DNA of 46,197 nt from Acidimicrobiales bacterium (GTDB taxonomy: Bacteria; Actinomycetota; Acidimicrobiia; Acidimicrobiales; SZUA-35). A program made the position numbers and the translations under genes. Below are positions 13,894 to 26,800 of the stretch, piece after piece; position 1 is the first letter of the stretch; each line of letters begins with the position of its first letter. The notes below the pieces were generated by a model. That model made no database searches. It was not told the origin of the DNA and saw only the letters and a program-made list of their open reading frames with translations. The DNA lies in the NCBI GenBank assembly GCA_020629695.1, contig JAHDCV010000019.1, positions 17,570-63,766 on the forward strand, written 5' to 3'.

Positions 13894-16035
13894 GTGGAAC
13901 TGCGAGGTCCGTGGCGCGTCGCTCCGATCGACGGTGACCTGACCCGAACCGGCGCCGACCCGGACCTCGACGACGCCGGCTGGCCGACCCTCGAACTACC
14001 CGGCCACTGGGGTGAGCTGTCCGGCTTCGACCCCGCAGGGCGGGCCGTGTTGCATCGCCATCGGTGGTCCACGACCGAGTTGGCTCCGGGCGACCGACGA
14101 TGGTTGGTGCTCGACGGGGTGATCTCTCAGGCCGACGTCTGGCTCGACGGCAGCTACCTCGGCGACACCGAGGGTCCGCACGTGCCCGCCTGGTTCGACG
14201 TCAGCGATCGGCTCGGCGAACGCGCCGAACACCTCCTCGCCATCGAGGTCGACGCGCCCCGACCGAGCGACGGACAGGCGAAGCGGGTCGCGACCGGATC
14301 ACTGCAGGCCGGTCCGCTCGCACCGACCGATGACCCGGGTGGCGTGTGGCGTCCGGTCCGACTGGTCGACACCGGCCCGGTGACCATCCTCCACCGTCGC
14401 CTCACGTGCTTGCGGGCCGACACCGCACGAGCGGAGATCGGCGTGCATGTGGTGCTCGATTCGGCGGCCGCGACCGACGCCGAGGTCATCACGACCGTCG
14501 TGGGCGAGGACGGCCGGGTGACCCGAGACGAACGACGACACTCCCTCGCCGGTGGCGAGAACCGCCTCGACTGGACCGTCGACATCGACGAACCCGACCT
14601 GTGGTGGCCGGCCGCGCTCGGCCGACAACCGATGTCGCACGTCACCGTCGTCGTCCGGGTCGGAGGGCGATCATCGGACCGGGCGAGCTGGCGCACCGGT
14701 CTCCGCACGGTCGACGTCGACGGACTCCAGTGGCGGGTCAACGGCGAGCGGCTCTTCGTGAAGGGTGTCGGGCTCGGCCCGCAGAGCGCACATCTGGGCT
14801 CGGCGGACCCGCGTGCGCTCGTGGCCGACCTCCATCGAGCGGCCGAGGCCGGGCTCGATCTGGTGCGGATCCACGGTCATGTGACCCGCGACGAGGTGTA
14901 CGCCGCGGCCGACGAACTGGGGCTGCTCGTCTGGCAGGACCTGCCGTTCGTGGGCACCTACTCGACGTCGACCCGCGAACTCGCCCGGCAGGAGACCCGT
15001 GCCATCGTCGACCGATTGACCCATCACCCATCGGTCGCGCTGTGGTGCGTCCACGACGAACCGAACGCCGCTCCCGTTCCCGAGTCGACGACCCATCGGC
15101 GCCCGACGGGTGCCCTGGCCCGCCACCTCGGGCGACACCTCCTGCCGTCTTGGAGTCGTTCGGTCCTCGATCCGCTTCTCCGTCGGGAGCTGCGCGCCGC
15201 CGACCCAAGCCGCTCCGTGATCCTGCACTCGGGCGGGATCCCCGGCCTGACGACCGCGAGTGCGACCGACGCCCACCTCTGGCTCGGCTGGCGCACCGGC
15301 ACGGCCGAGGACCTCGGGCCCACGCTGCGTCGGTGGCCGAGCCTCGGCGCGTTCCTCGGCGGGTTCGGGGCACAGTCGGCCGCACTCGGACCGGACCGAC
15401 CCGACGGGCCGACCTTCGCCCGGGCCGAGATCGAGGCGTTCGACCGGACCACACCTCGAGCGGCGCACACCGACGGTGACGCCTGGGCCGAGGCGACCCA
15501 GGCGTACCAGGCCGAGTTGATCCGACACCAGATCGAGACCATCCGACGGTTGAAGTACCGCCCGGCCGGCGGGTTCTGCCTGACGGCCCTGATCGACGCA
15601 GAACGTGGCGGCGGATTCGGTGTCTACGACATCGAGCGCCGCCCGAAACGTGCGCTGGAGAGCCTCGTCGACGCCGCACGACCCGTCGTCGTGATCGCCG
15701 ATCGTCCACCCGCGACGTCGGCGAAGGGCACGTCGCTCAGCCTCGACATCCACGTGGTCTCCGACCTGCGTCGGGATCTCGGCGAGGCGACGATCCGTGC
15801 CCGGGCCACGCTCGGAGACGGGCGTGTGCTGGCCGAGTCGTGCTGGTCCGGCCGCATCATGGCGGATGACGTCGCGTTCATCGCGCCCTGGACCATCGAG
15901 CTGCCCGACGAGACCGGCGTGGTCACCCTCGACGTCGAGCTGGACGCCGGCGACACCGTCGTGTCCAACCGTTACCGCACGGTGTGCGTCGACCCCGCCG
16001 AGATCCCTTCACGACGTCGCGGCCGGCGCCGATGA
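13894..16035 (+). CDS. GH2-like (beta-mannosidase/galactosidase fold) protein, nucleophile missing
   Basis: A 713-residue protein with the GH2 domain order: a jelly-roll sugar-binding domain (DVWLDGSYLG), an immunoglobulin-like domain (LWWPAALG), a TIM barrel (WRVNGERLFVKGVG, DLVRIHGH, LLVWQDLPF), and a C-terminal beta domain. The acid/base region is WCVHDEPN with Glu389 kept, although the preceding Asn is Asp. The nucleophile motif SEFGxQS reads GGFGAQS, so the catalytic glutamate is Gly490. It lacks a signal peptide and is probably a non-hydrolytic or cytosolic carbohydrate-binding homologue. It is divergent from the MoxR gene. A short gap separates it from sdhC. Confidence 0.8.
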   Translation: MELRGPWRVAPIDGDLTRTGADPDLDDAGWPTLELPGHWGELSGFDPAGRAVLHRHRWSTTELAPGDRRWLVLDGVISQADVWLDGSYLGDTEGPHVPAWFDVSDRLGERAEHLLAIEVDAPRPSDGQAKRVATGSLQAGPLAPTDDPGGVWRPVRLVDTGPVTILHRRLTCLRADTARAEIGVHVVLDSAAATDAEVITTVVGEDGRVTRDERRHSLAGGENRLDWTVDIDEPDLWWPAALGRQPMSHVTVVVRVGGRSSDRASWRTGLRTVDVDGLQWRVNGERLFVKGVGLGPQSAHLGSADPRALVADLHRAAEAGLDLVRIHGHVTRDEVYAAADELGLLVWQDLPFVGTYSTSTRELARQETRAIVDRLTHHPSVALWCVHDEPNAAPVPESTTHRRPTGALARHLGRHLLPSWSRSVLDPLLRRELRAADPSRSVILHSGGIPGLTTASATDAHLWLGWRTGTAEDLGPTLRRWPSLGAFLGGFGAQSAALGPDRPDGPTFARAEIEAFDRTTPRAAHTDGDAWAEATQAYQAELIRHQIETIRRLKYRPAGGFCLTALIDAERGGGFGVYDIERRPKRALESLVDAARPVVVIADRPPATSAKGTSLSLDIHVVSDLRRDLGEATIRARATLGDGRVLAESCWSGRIMADDVAFIAPWTIELPDETGVVTLDVELDAGDTVVSNRYRTVCVDPAEIPSRRRGRRR

Positions 16036-16086
16036 TGGAAGTGTCCGCCAGATCCGCCGTATTGGGCCACGATGGCGGAGGATTGC

Positions 16087-16123
16087 TACCGTCCATGGAC
16101 GTTCCGTCACGCCCGACGGAACG
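16087..16123 (+). promoter_or_regulatory. sdhC promoter and 5' leader hairpin
   Basis: A TACCGT -10 box at 16087-16092 predicts a transcript beginning near 16099. At 16100-16123 lies a perfect 9-bp inverted repeat (CGTTCCGTC, 6-nt loop, GACGGAACG), so the mRNA would begin with this hairpin. AAAGGAG, the ribosome binding site, follows directly. Confidence 0.5.
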
Positions 16124-16138
16124 AAAGGAGCCACCCCG

Positions 16139-16909
16139 GTGACCACCACGACCCGGCCGCGACCGCAGGTCCAGCCGCTGCGCAAGCCGCCAAGGGATCT
16201 GCCCTTCCCGCTGTCGCTCTATCAGAGCGCCGTCGGCAAGAAGTGGGCCATGGCCCTGACCGGCATCGGCCTGCTCGGTTTCGTGCTCGCCCACATGTTC
16301 GGGAATCTGAAGCTCTACATCGGCTTCGTCGAGCACGACGGCGAGATGGTCCACGATCTCGACGTGTACGCCGAGGCGCTCAAGACCCTCGGCTCGCCCA
16401 TCCTGCCCGAGGGAGTCTTCCTCTGGGTCGCCCGCCTCGGCCTGCTCGCGATGGTGGCCATCCACATCCACGCCGCCTACTCGTTGACCCGCCTCAACCA
16501 GGCGTCGACGACCAAGTACGAGAACAAGTCGGACTGGGTGGCCTCGAACTTCGCCGGCCGCACGATGCGCGTGTCCGGCGTGATCGTGCTCTTCTACATC
16601 ATCTGGCACCTGTTGGACTTCACGATCGGCTGGAGTCTCGTCAACCCGGACTTCGTGAAGGGCAACGTCTACGACAACATGGTCGCCTCGTTCACCCGGT
16701 GGAACGGGCTCGTCGCGATCTTCTACATCGTCGCCAACATCCTGCTGTCGATCCACATCTTCCACGGTGCGTGGTCGATGTTCCAGAGCCTCGGGTGGAA
16801 CAACCCCCGCTTCAACGCAGCTCGGCGCTACGTCGCCGCCGGCATCGCCGGGCTGATCCTCGTCGGCAACATCAGCTTCCCGATCGCCATCATGGCCGAT
16901 CTCGCCTGA
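16139..16909 (+). CDS. sdhC: succinate dehydrogenase cytochrome b subunit
   Basis: A 256-residue membrane anchor of succinate:quinone oxidoreductase with five predicted helices ([89 protein letters not shown]). Histidines in the membrane segments fit heme ligation. This is the b558-like single-subunit anchor, which explains the absence of sdhD. The GTG start at 16139 follows AAAGGAG by 8 nt. It is the first gene of sdhCAB. The complex oxidises succinate in the TCA cycle and passes electrons to quinone. Confidence 0.93.
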   Translation: MTTTTRPRPQVQPLRKPPRDLPFPLSLYQSAVGKKWAMALTGIGLLGFVLAHMFGNLKLYIGFVEHDGEMVHDLDVYAEALKTLGSPILPEGVFLWVARLGLLAMVAIHIHAAYSLTRLNQASTTKYENKSDWVASNFAGRTMRVSGVIVLFYIIWHLLDFTIGWSLVNPDFVKGNVYDNMVASFTRWNGLVAIFYIVANILLSIHIFHGAWSMFQSLGWNNPRFNAARRYVAAGIAGLILVGNISFPIAIMADLA

Positions 16910-16923
16910 GGAGTCAGACAACC

Positions 16924-18843
<1,920 letters not shown>

Positions 18844-18854
18844 GCGCCCCCGAC

Positions 18855-19637
18855 ATGAGCCACGCAGAACAGCTGAACCTCACCCTCCAGGTCTGGCGCC
18901 AGGACGGCCCCGATGCCGCCGGCACCTTCGAGACCTACGAGGCGAACGGCATCCCCGTCGACGCCTCGTTCCTCGAGATGCTCGACATCGTGAACGAGCG
19001 GCTCATCGAGGCGAACCGCATCCCGATCGAGTTCCCGCACGATTGCCGTGAGGGCATCTGCGGAACCTGCGGCGTGATGATCAACGGGCGGGCCCACGGC
19101 AAGGAGAAGGGCACGGCGACGTGTCAGCTCCACATGCGGAAGTTCTCCGACGGCGACACGATCGTGGTCGAACCGTGGCGGGCCCGGGCCTTCCCGGTCG
19201 TCCGGGACCTCGTCGTGGACCGGTCGGCACTCGACCGCATCATCGAGGCGGGCGGTTACATGTCGTCGGCCACCGGCAACGCTCCGGACGCCAACGAGAT
19301 CCTCATCCCGAAAGAGGCCGCCGACTCCGCCATGGACGCGGCGGCCTGCATCGGTTGCGGCGCCTGCGTCGCCGCCTGCCCGAACTCGGCCGGCCAGCTC
19401 TTCACCTCGGCCAAGCTGTGGCATCTCAACTCACTGCCACAGGGACAACCCGAGCGGTTCAAGCGAACCGAGGCCATGGTCGAGACGATGGAGCAGTTCT
19501 TCGGATCCTGCACGAACCACGGTGAGTGCTCCGAGGCGTGCCCCAAGGAGATCAGTCTCGACTTCATCGCCTACATGAACCGGGACTACGTGAAGTCGAA
19601 GCGTGTCAATCGGAAGCTCGCCGGACAGAAGAAGTAG
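18855..19637 (+). CDS. sdhB: succinate dehydrogenase iron-sulfur subunit
   Basis: A 260-residue iron-sulfur subunit that carries electrons from SdhA to SdhC. The [2Fe-2S] ligands are Cys64, Cys69, Cys72 and Cys90 (CREGICGTC then TATC). The ferredoxin-like part has CIGCGACVAACP, and CTNHGECSEACP supplies the remaining cysteines for the [4Fe-4S] and [3Fe-4S] clusters. ATG 18855 is listed; GTG 18840, which overlaps the sdhA stop, would add five residues and is equally plausible. A strong terminator follows. Confidence 0.95.
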   Translation: MSHAEQLNLTLQVWRQDGPDAAGTFETYEANGIPVDASFLEMLDIVNERLIEANRIPIEFPHDCREGICGTCGVMINGRAHGKEKGTATCQLHMRKFSDGDTIVVEPWRARAFPVVRDLVVDRSALDRIIEAGGYMSSATGNAPDANEILIPKEAADSAMDAAACIGCGACVAACPNSAGQLFTSAKLWHLNSLPQGQPERFKRTEAMVETMEQFFGSCTNHGECSEACPKEISLDFIAYMNRDYVKSKRVNRKLAGQKK

Positions 19638-19662
19638 CGCGTCGACTCGAACGCCGTGAACG

Positions 19663-19697
19663 ACGCCGGGCCGCAGGGCCCGGCGTTCGTCGTTTTC
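19663..19697 (+). terminator. Rho-independent terminator of sdhCAB
   Basis: A perfect 10-bp hairpin (ACGCCGGGCC, loop GCAG, GGCCCGGCGT) followed by TCGTCGTTTT. It lies in the gap between the convergent sdhB and giant HD-GYP genes and may also serve the latter. Confidence 0.8.
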
Positions 19698-19725
19698 CGT
19701 GGGTCGGCGACGCAGACCCGGCGGG

Positions 19726-22700
19726 TCAGTACTCCGAGGGCAGCGCCCCGGGGCACGGTGTGGCCGGCGAGGAGCTGTTCCGGGGCTGCGGTCGCCCCGT
19801 GTAGTCGAAGTCGTTCTGAACGGTGCCGGTGTCGAGGCAGCCCCCGAACCGACGGGCGTAGCCCTCGTCGGCCTCGCGGATCTGTGCCGGAAGCGTGCCG
19901 ACGCTCGTCCCGATCGACACCGCATCGATGATCCTGGCCTCCGCGGTGTGCCACAGCACGAGGTTGGTCGTCTCCACGAGACCGGCATAGGTGAGGTCAG
20001 CGACGGCGCCTCCATCGAAGTCAGGATGGGCGAGCAGGAACCGCTGTCCCGGCTGGAGCACGGTGGCCGGGAGCGACACCACGATGGCGCCGTTGCTCCG
20101 GATCTCGAACTGCCCGAGGTCGACGGGTGAGGACGTCGGGTTGAAGAGCTCGAGGAACTCGTCGGCGAGACCGCTGTCGCCGCGAGTCTGGATCATGGAG
20201 ATGACCGGGAACCGCGGCGGCGTCGGATCACTGCCGGTGAGACATCCGACGGGCGCACTCGCCGAGTTCTGCGGGTTGATCCCCGCCTCGGTCACGTTCT
20301 TCGTGAAGTCCGACGCGTTGTCCTGCGTGTCGAGGCAGTTGCCCAGGCCGCGCGAGCCGCGACGCTCGTAGCTGACGTCGAAGGGGGTCTGCGTGTCGAG
20401 AGGCACGACGCCGAGGCCTTCGTGGAACAGCGACTCGACGGTTCCGGGAATGGCCCGCGTCCCGACCTCGTCGATCGTGGTCGCCCCCGACTCCAACCGG
20501 ATGGCGATGTCGAGGGCCGACGGAATGGCGAGTTCCTCGTCGGCGGCGACCGGACCGGTCCAGCCGGGGCTGGCGACCAGGAAGTAGCCACCGGGCTGGA
20601 TGGTGTCGGGTCCGAACGGAAGGAAGTTCGTGATACCACCACCGCCGACCCGGAGCTGCATCGGGTCGAGGTCGACCGCGGCGCCGGTCGGGTTGTGGAT
20701 CTCGATGAAGTCACCGTGGTGGTACGACCCGTGGAACGCGAACTCGCTGATCACCAGACCATCGGCCAGGGGAAGCGCGCACGGCGTGGGAGGTTCGAAC
20801 GACGGGCGCGGGCGCGGCGCCCCGGTCCAGGTGAACTCGTTCAACGTACCGACGTCGTCGAGACATCCACCGTCCCATCGGATCCATGCCTGATCGAGCT
20901 GACCTCCGAGCTCGGGGAGCCCCGAGGCGACGTTACCGAGCAGCACTTGATCGATCACCGCGTTGTCGGCGGCCCTGACCAGGTTGATCTCGTCGTTGCC
21001 GTTGCCGAAGCCGCCGTGGTTGGCATCCACCGGGCCCGGATAGGCCGAGGCGCCGAGCAGATAGCGGCCACCAGGCGGAATCACGACATCGGCGAAGACG
21101 TGATTGACGTTGCCACCCGCCTCCTGCAATTCGAGCCCACCGGTCGACAGCGGCCCGGTCGAGGGGTTGAAGATCTCGACGAACTCGTCGCCGCCGCCAT
21201 TCGGCCCGTCGGTCCGCACCATCGAGATGACGAGGTGTCCGTGCGCTCCCGGGGCGGCCGGGGTCACACACGGTTCCGCCGGCGCCGAGGTGCCCTGCGG
21301 GTTCACCTGGGTGTCGAGGAAGTTCTGGAAGAAGTCCGCACCGTTGTCGTCGGTGTCGGTGCAGTTGCCGTCACCGCGACCGGGCAGCCGCTCGAACGAC
21401 ATCTCGAAGTCGCCGAGATTCTCGAGCCGCGCAAGCCCGCTGCCCTCCATGACCAACGAAGCCGAGTCACCGTCGGCCCGCGTGCCGACCGTGTCCATCC
21501 TGGACGCACCATCGCGGAGCACGAAGCCGAGCGAGTTGGGCAGGGTCGATGGCAGCAGCTGGTCGAGACCGCCCACCCCCGGGTCAGCGATCAGGAAGTG
21601 ACCACCCGGCGGGAGGAGTGTCGTCGCAGCGGCGATCGTGATCGAGTCGGTCACGCCGCCGTTGTCATAGACGTCGAGGGTCCACCCGGCGATGTCGACC
21701 GCCGAGTCGCCGGCGTTGTAGAGCTCGACGAAGTCGGTGTCGAGCCACGCATTCCGGTTGGAGAATTCGGAGATGACGACGGCCTGCTGAGCGGGCGCGT
21801 TCACACAGGGTTCGGCGGGATCGAGTGAGCTCCGTGGCGCGGTGGCGCCGGTCCAGCGGAAGTCCGACAGCGAGTCGTCGGTGTCCTGACAGCCACCGAA
21901 CCAGCGCAGGTACCCCTCGTCCGAGTTGCTGTTGTCGACGGGGAGCTCGTCGGCGACGTTGCCGATCCGGATCTCGTCGATGATCTCGTCCGTGGCGTTC
22001 ACCACGAGTTGCACGTCGGTGTTGGCGAGGAACGAGCCGGTGTCGTCCTTCGGTCCGGGGTAGTCGACCCCAGCCACCAACCAGGATCCACCGGCTGGGA
22101 TCGTGGCGTTGGTGAGACCGACACGACCCGTTCCGCCCGGACGCTGGACGGCCAGCCCGTTGGTGGTGAGTGGGCCATCGGTCGGGTTGAACAACTCGAC
22201 GAACTCGGTCACGGATCCACCGGCGCGGAATTGCTTGATCACGAGGTGGTTCGGCGGAATGGGATCGCCAGGAGTCGTGCACGGCTCCGGTGTGCTCGCG
22301 CTCGACTCCGGGTTCACGTGCCCGGCGAGATGGTTCCGGAAGAAGTCGGCGCCGTTGTCATCGGAGTTGGTGCAGTGCCCGAAGCCGCGACCGGGCAGAC
22401 GTTCGTAGGACAACTCGTGGGCCGGTGCGTCGTTCAGCGGGTTGAGGCCCGACCCGTGACGGAGGAACGCCGCCGGCTCACCGAGCCACGCACGCTGACC
22501 GGCGACGTCGGCCATCTGACCGATGTCGTTGGTGAGTCGGAACCCGAGGATGTCGGGGGTCGGCTGGGCGAACGACTGATCGGCGGCCGGGCCGCCGACG
22601 TAGTCGGTCGACCCGATCAGATAGAACCCGCCGACCGGCACGACGGTGTTCGGGCCGGTCAGGGTCAGGGCCTCGACGAGCCCGAGGTCGTTCGAGACCT

Positions 22701-23873
22701 GGACTTCCCAGCCCTCGACGTCGATCGGCGCAGACGAAGCGTTGAAGAGTTCGAGGAACCCGCCGACGGACGCCGCTCCGCGGTTCGAGTACTCCGAGAT
22801 GACCATCGAGAGCGCGCCGGCCGGCACGGCGCCGGGGCACGGCGTCGGTGTGTCCGCCGACGTTCGCGGCACCGCAGCTCCACTCCAGGTGAAGTCGTCG
22901 ATGGACCAGTCCGTGTCGAAGCAGCCGTCGCCCCGACGGACGTAGGCGATGTCGGCCGGCTCGGGAAGTGTCGGCAGCGCATCGGGTTCGTTCAACACGG
23001 TCAGATCGTCGACGATGTTGCCGGTCGCGACCTCCTCGATGAAGAGCGTCCGGTCGCGATGAACGCCGCCGGCCTGATCCGACGGACCGGGGAAGTCCGC
23101 TCCGGCGACCAGGTACCGTTGACCGGGCACGAGCATCGTGCCGGCGGTGAACGACGCACGGAGCTCGGCAGCGCTGTCGACGACGATGAAGTCCCCGAGG
23201 TCGATGCTGCTCGACGTCGGGTTGAACAGCTCGAAGAAGTCGTCTCCACCACCACCTGCGCCGTTGTTGTCACCCGTTGGTTGCCACATGGAGATCACCA
23301 GATGGTTCGGTGGGGTCGGCGTCGGCTCGGCGGCACAGGGTTCGAGCGGGGCGGCCGTCGACTGCGGATTGACCGCTGCGCCGGTGTGGTTCCGGAGGAA
23401 GTCCCGGCCGTTGTTGCCCGTGTCCTGGCAGTTGCCGAACCCGAGGGCGTCGCGCCGCTCGAACGACTGGTCGAAGCCGGCGGTCGGCTGCAGGGCGACC
23501 ACACCGATCGTCTCGGCGGCGACCGAGCCCGGCGTCGCACCGACGGACCGGGTGCCGACCAGATCGAAGTTCTCCCCGAAGTGGACGAGCTGGAGCGCCA
23601 GGGCCGATGGCAGTGTCGTCCCGAGGTCCTGGTCCGCCGAGAGCCCGGCAGCGGCGGGCGCGACGAGGAAGTGCTGACCGGGCTGGAGCACCGTGTTCGG
23701 ACCGGTGAGGACCTCGACGTGCTGGGTCCCGACCTCGTTCAGGACACCGAGCTGCACACCCTCGAGGTCGATGGCGTCGACGCCGGCGTTGTAGAGCTCG
23801 ACGAAGTCACCGACGACCGACGCTCCGTTGTTCGAGAACTCCGAGATCTTGAGGCCGATCGGATAGGCGGTGT
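19726..23873 (-). repeat. four A+B lamin-tail super-repeats within the giant gene
   Basis: Eight modules alternate between two types. A modules: 23873-23335, 22836-22279, 21804-21268, 20778-20242. B modules: 23334-22837, 22278-21805, 21267-20779, 20241-19726. A modules begin near ISEFSN and end with a GNCxDT ... EPC cysteine pair. B modules begin near HLVISM and end with a GGCxDT ... TPC pair. Each A+B unit is about 1 kb and 330 residues. Each module contains a (D/G)xxE(L/I)xNP or ELYNAG signature of lamin-tail domains. The DNA copies have diverged. Confidence 0.85.
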
Positions 23874-26800
23874 TGCGCCGGCCGAGCGAGGAGACGTGCC
23901 CGGTCGGGTCCCCGGCATCGGCGTCGACGGTCGGCTCGGACCCAGCGCACCGCGCCGTCGCGTCACCGCTTCCCGTCGGTTCCCAGCACGACGCCGTGTC
24001 GCCATCGACGCCCGGCACCGCCAGCGCGATCGACTGACCGCCGACGCCGGTGATGAGCGACGCCTGATGGGTGTCGTCCCAGAGCATCAGGTCGGCGGGA
24101 GGCGCCGCGGTCGCTCCCCCCCAGGCCACGTAGTCGACCAGGCGATCGGCGCCGTCGATCACCCAGATCGCGTCGGCGGTGGAATTGAGTACGCTTCCCG
24201 TACCGGCGAACTGGAACTCGAGACCGCTGCCGGGCGCGGTGTGATCCGGCAGTGTCTGGCCTTCGATGTTGATGAAGACGACCGCGTACGCGCCGGGTTG
24301 GAGCACACTCGCCGAGCCGTGCACATCGGTCGCCGGCAGGACCTGGTCGAACAGATCCGGTGCCTCGTTGCGGACGTCGCGATTCGCGAGTCGCCAACCC
24401 GAGAGGTCGATCGGCGCGGCACTCGAGTTGTAGAGCTCGACGAACTCGGCCACGAAGAGGCCTTCGCGCTTGAACAGCACCTCGTTCACCACCAGGTCCC
24501 CGGCGGCGGGTGAAACCACGTAGTCGGCGATCTCGAATCGGGAGGTCGCCGTTCCGAACTGACTGGGCGAACCGTCGTCGGTGACCTTCCATGTCACGTC
24601 GAACGCACCGCCTGCCGTGGGCGAACCGGACACCGCGCCCGTGGTCGGGTCGATGGTGATTCCCGGCGGCAGGCCGGTCGCGGAGAACGTGAGCCCGTCG
24701 CCCTCCACGTCGGACGCGACGATCGCGAAGGGCGTGATCGCCTGCCCGACGCCGCCGGCACGATCGGCCGGCGGCGTGACCGCCGGCGCATCGTTGTCGG
24801 GGTCGACGACGATCGTCACGGTGGCCGCGGCGGACTCGACGTTGTCGGCGTCTCGCACGGTGTATGTGAAGCTGTCGGTGCCGTGGAAGTCCAACGGCGG
24901 CGTGTATCGAACCGTGCCGTCACCGAGCGAGACGACGGTCGCACCACTGGCCGGAAGCGCGGTGATCGCCACCGTGGCGCCGTCGATCGTGCCGTCCTCG
25001 GCGTCGCTGTCGTTCGTCGTCAGATCCGGGGTCACGAGCACCGTGTCTTCGAGCACCGAGAACCCGATGCCGGCGTCATCGACCGCCACGGGAGGGTCGT
25101 TGGCCGGTGTGACCGTGATGGTCACGGTGGCCGGCTCGGAGCGGGCACCCCCGACGTCCGCCACCGTGTAGGAGAACTGATCGGTCCCGGAGAAGTCGGC
25201 GATCGGGTTGACGTTGAACGTCCCGTCACCGAGCGGGATCAGCAACGCATTGGTCATCGGCGACACGATCTCGATCGAGCCGGCATCGAGGGCGTCACCC
25301 TCGGGGTCGCCGTCGTTGTCGAGCACGTTGCCCGTGACGAACGGGGCGTCCTCGGTCGTGGTGAACGCCGGGCCGGCGTCATCGAGCGGGATCGGAGCAT
25401 CGTTGACCGCCGTGACGTCGATGCTGAGCGTCACCGGGGCCGACTCGTTCCCGGCGGGGTCGCGGACCAGATAGTCGACGGAATCGGGCCCGTTGTATCC
25501 GGGAAGTGGCGCATAGGAGAGGTCCCCGTCCACGACGGCGACCGAGACCCCCTGTGCCGACGGACCGGCGACGATCCACTCGAGCAACGCCCCCTCGGGA
25601 TCGGCGTCGTTCGCGCCGATCGCGATCGTGGCCGGCTCGTCCTCGACGACGGAGGCGAGCTCTCCGAGAGCGATCGGCGCCTCATCGACGTCGACCACCG
25701 TCACACTCACCGTGATCGTCTGCGTGTTCGTTCCGTCGGTCACCTCGATCGACAGCGTCCTGGTCGCGTCGGCTTCGTGATCCAGGCTCCCGATCAACCA
25801 GAGGTCCCCGGACCCTCCGATGGTGAAGTCACCGGCAGGGTCGCCGCCCACGATGGTGAAGTCGAGTGCTTCGTCGTCGGCGTCGGTGTTCGGCCAACTC
25901 GCGACGATCGTGTCCGAGGGTGTTGCTTCGGACACGGTCACGCTTCGGTTCTCGAGCTCCGGCGGGTCGTCGACGGCATCGACGGTGATCGTGACGGTGG
26001 AGGTGATCTCGTATTCGCCGTCGCTGATCGTGTAGTCGAACGACACCGTCCCGCTCCGTCCGGGCTCGGGCTGGAAGACGAGCTCGCCGCCGACGATCGA
26101 CACCTCTCCCCACTCGGGTGCACCCACGGCGACGATCTCGAGATCGTCGCCGTCGAGGTCGGCGTCGTTGGCCAGGGGGTCGATGCGTGTGACCGTGTCC
26201 TCGTCGGTCCGCACGGCGTCAGCGGACGCTTGCGGAGCCCGATTCGGCAGCGTGGTCGGCGCCACCGTCGTGGTGGTGGTCGGAGGCAGCGTGGTCGTGG
26301 TCGGAGGCACCGTCGTCGTCGGCGCCACCGTCGTGGTCGGCGCCACGGTCGTGGTCGGCGCCACCGTCGTGGTCGGCGCCGTCGTCGTGGTGATCACGAC
26401 CGGGTCCTCGAACGCCAGCTCCGCCGGTGGTTCCGGGGCGACGAACCCCCCGACCGACGCCACCGCGAATGCGGCACCCGTCGACGCGGTTGCCCAGCCG
26501 GTCGAGCCGACCGAGGCGGCCACCGGCACCGGGATGTTGATCGAACCGAGGGCGTTGGCGATCCAGCCGAGCGGGCCGACCACGCGCTGGAGTCGGCCGA
26601 GCCCGATGTTCAGGAAGGCGCGGACCACCCGCGGATCGAACTGCGAGCCAGCACAGTCCGTGAGCTCCTGGCGAGCGATCTCGGGCGAGAGCGGCTTCTT
26701 GTACGACCTGGTCGAGGTCATCACGTCGTAGGCGTCGGCCACCGCGACGATGCGGCCCGGCAGCGAGATGTCGTTCCCCCCGATCTTGAGCGGATAGCCG

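Noticed and set aside
26231-26400. Possible CRISPR-like or satellite array
   Set aside because: The repeats are contiguous 18-nt units in frame and encode Thr-rich linker sequence; there are no spacers and no cas genes.
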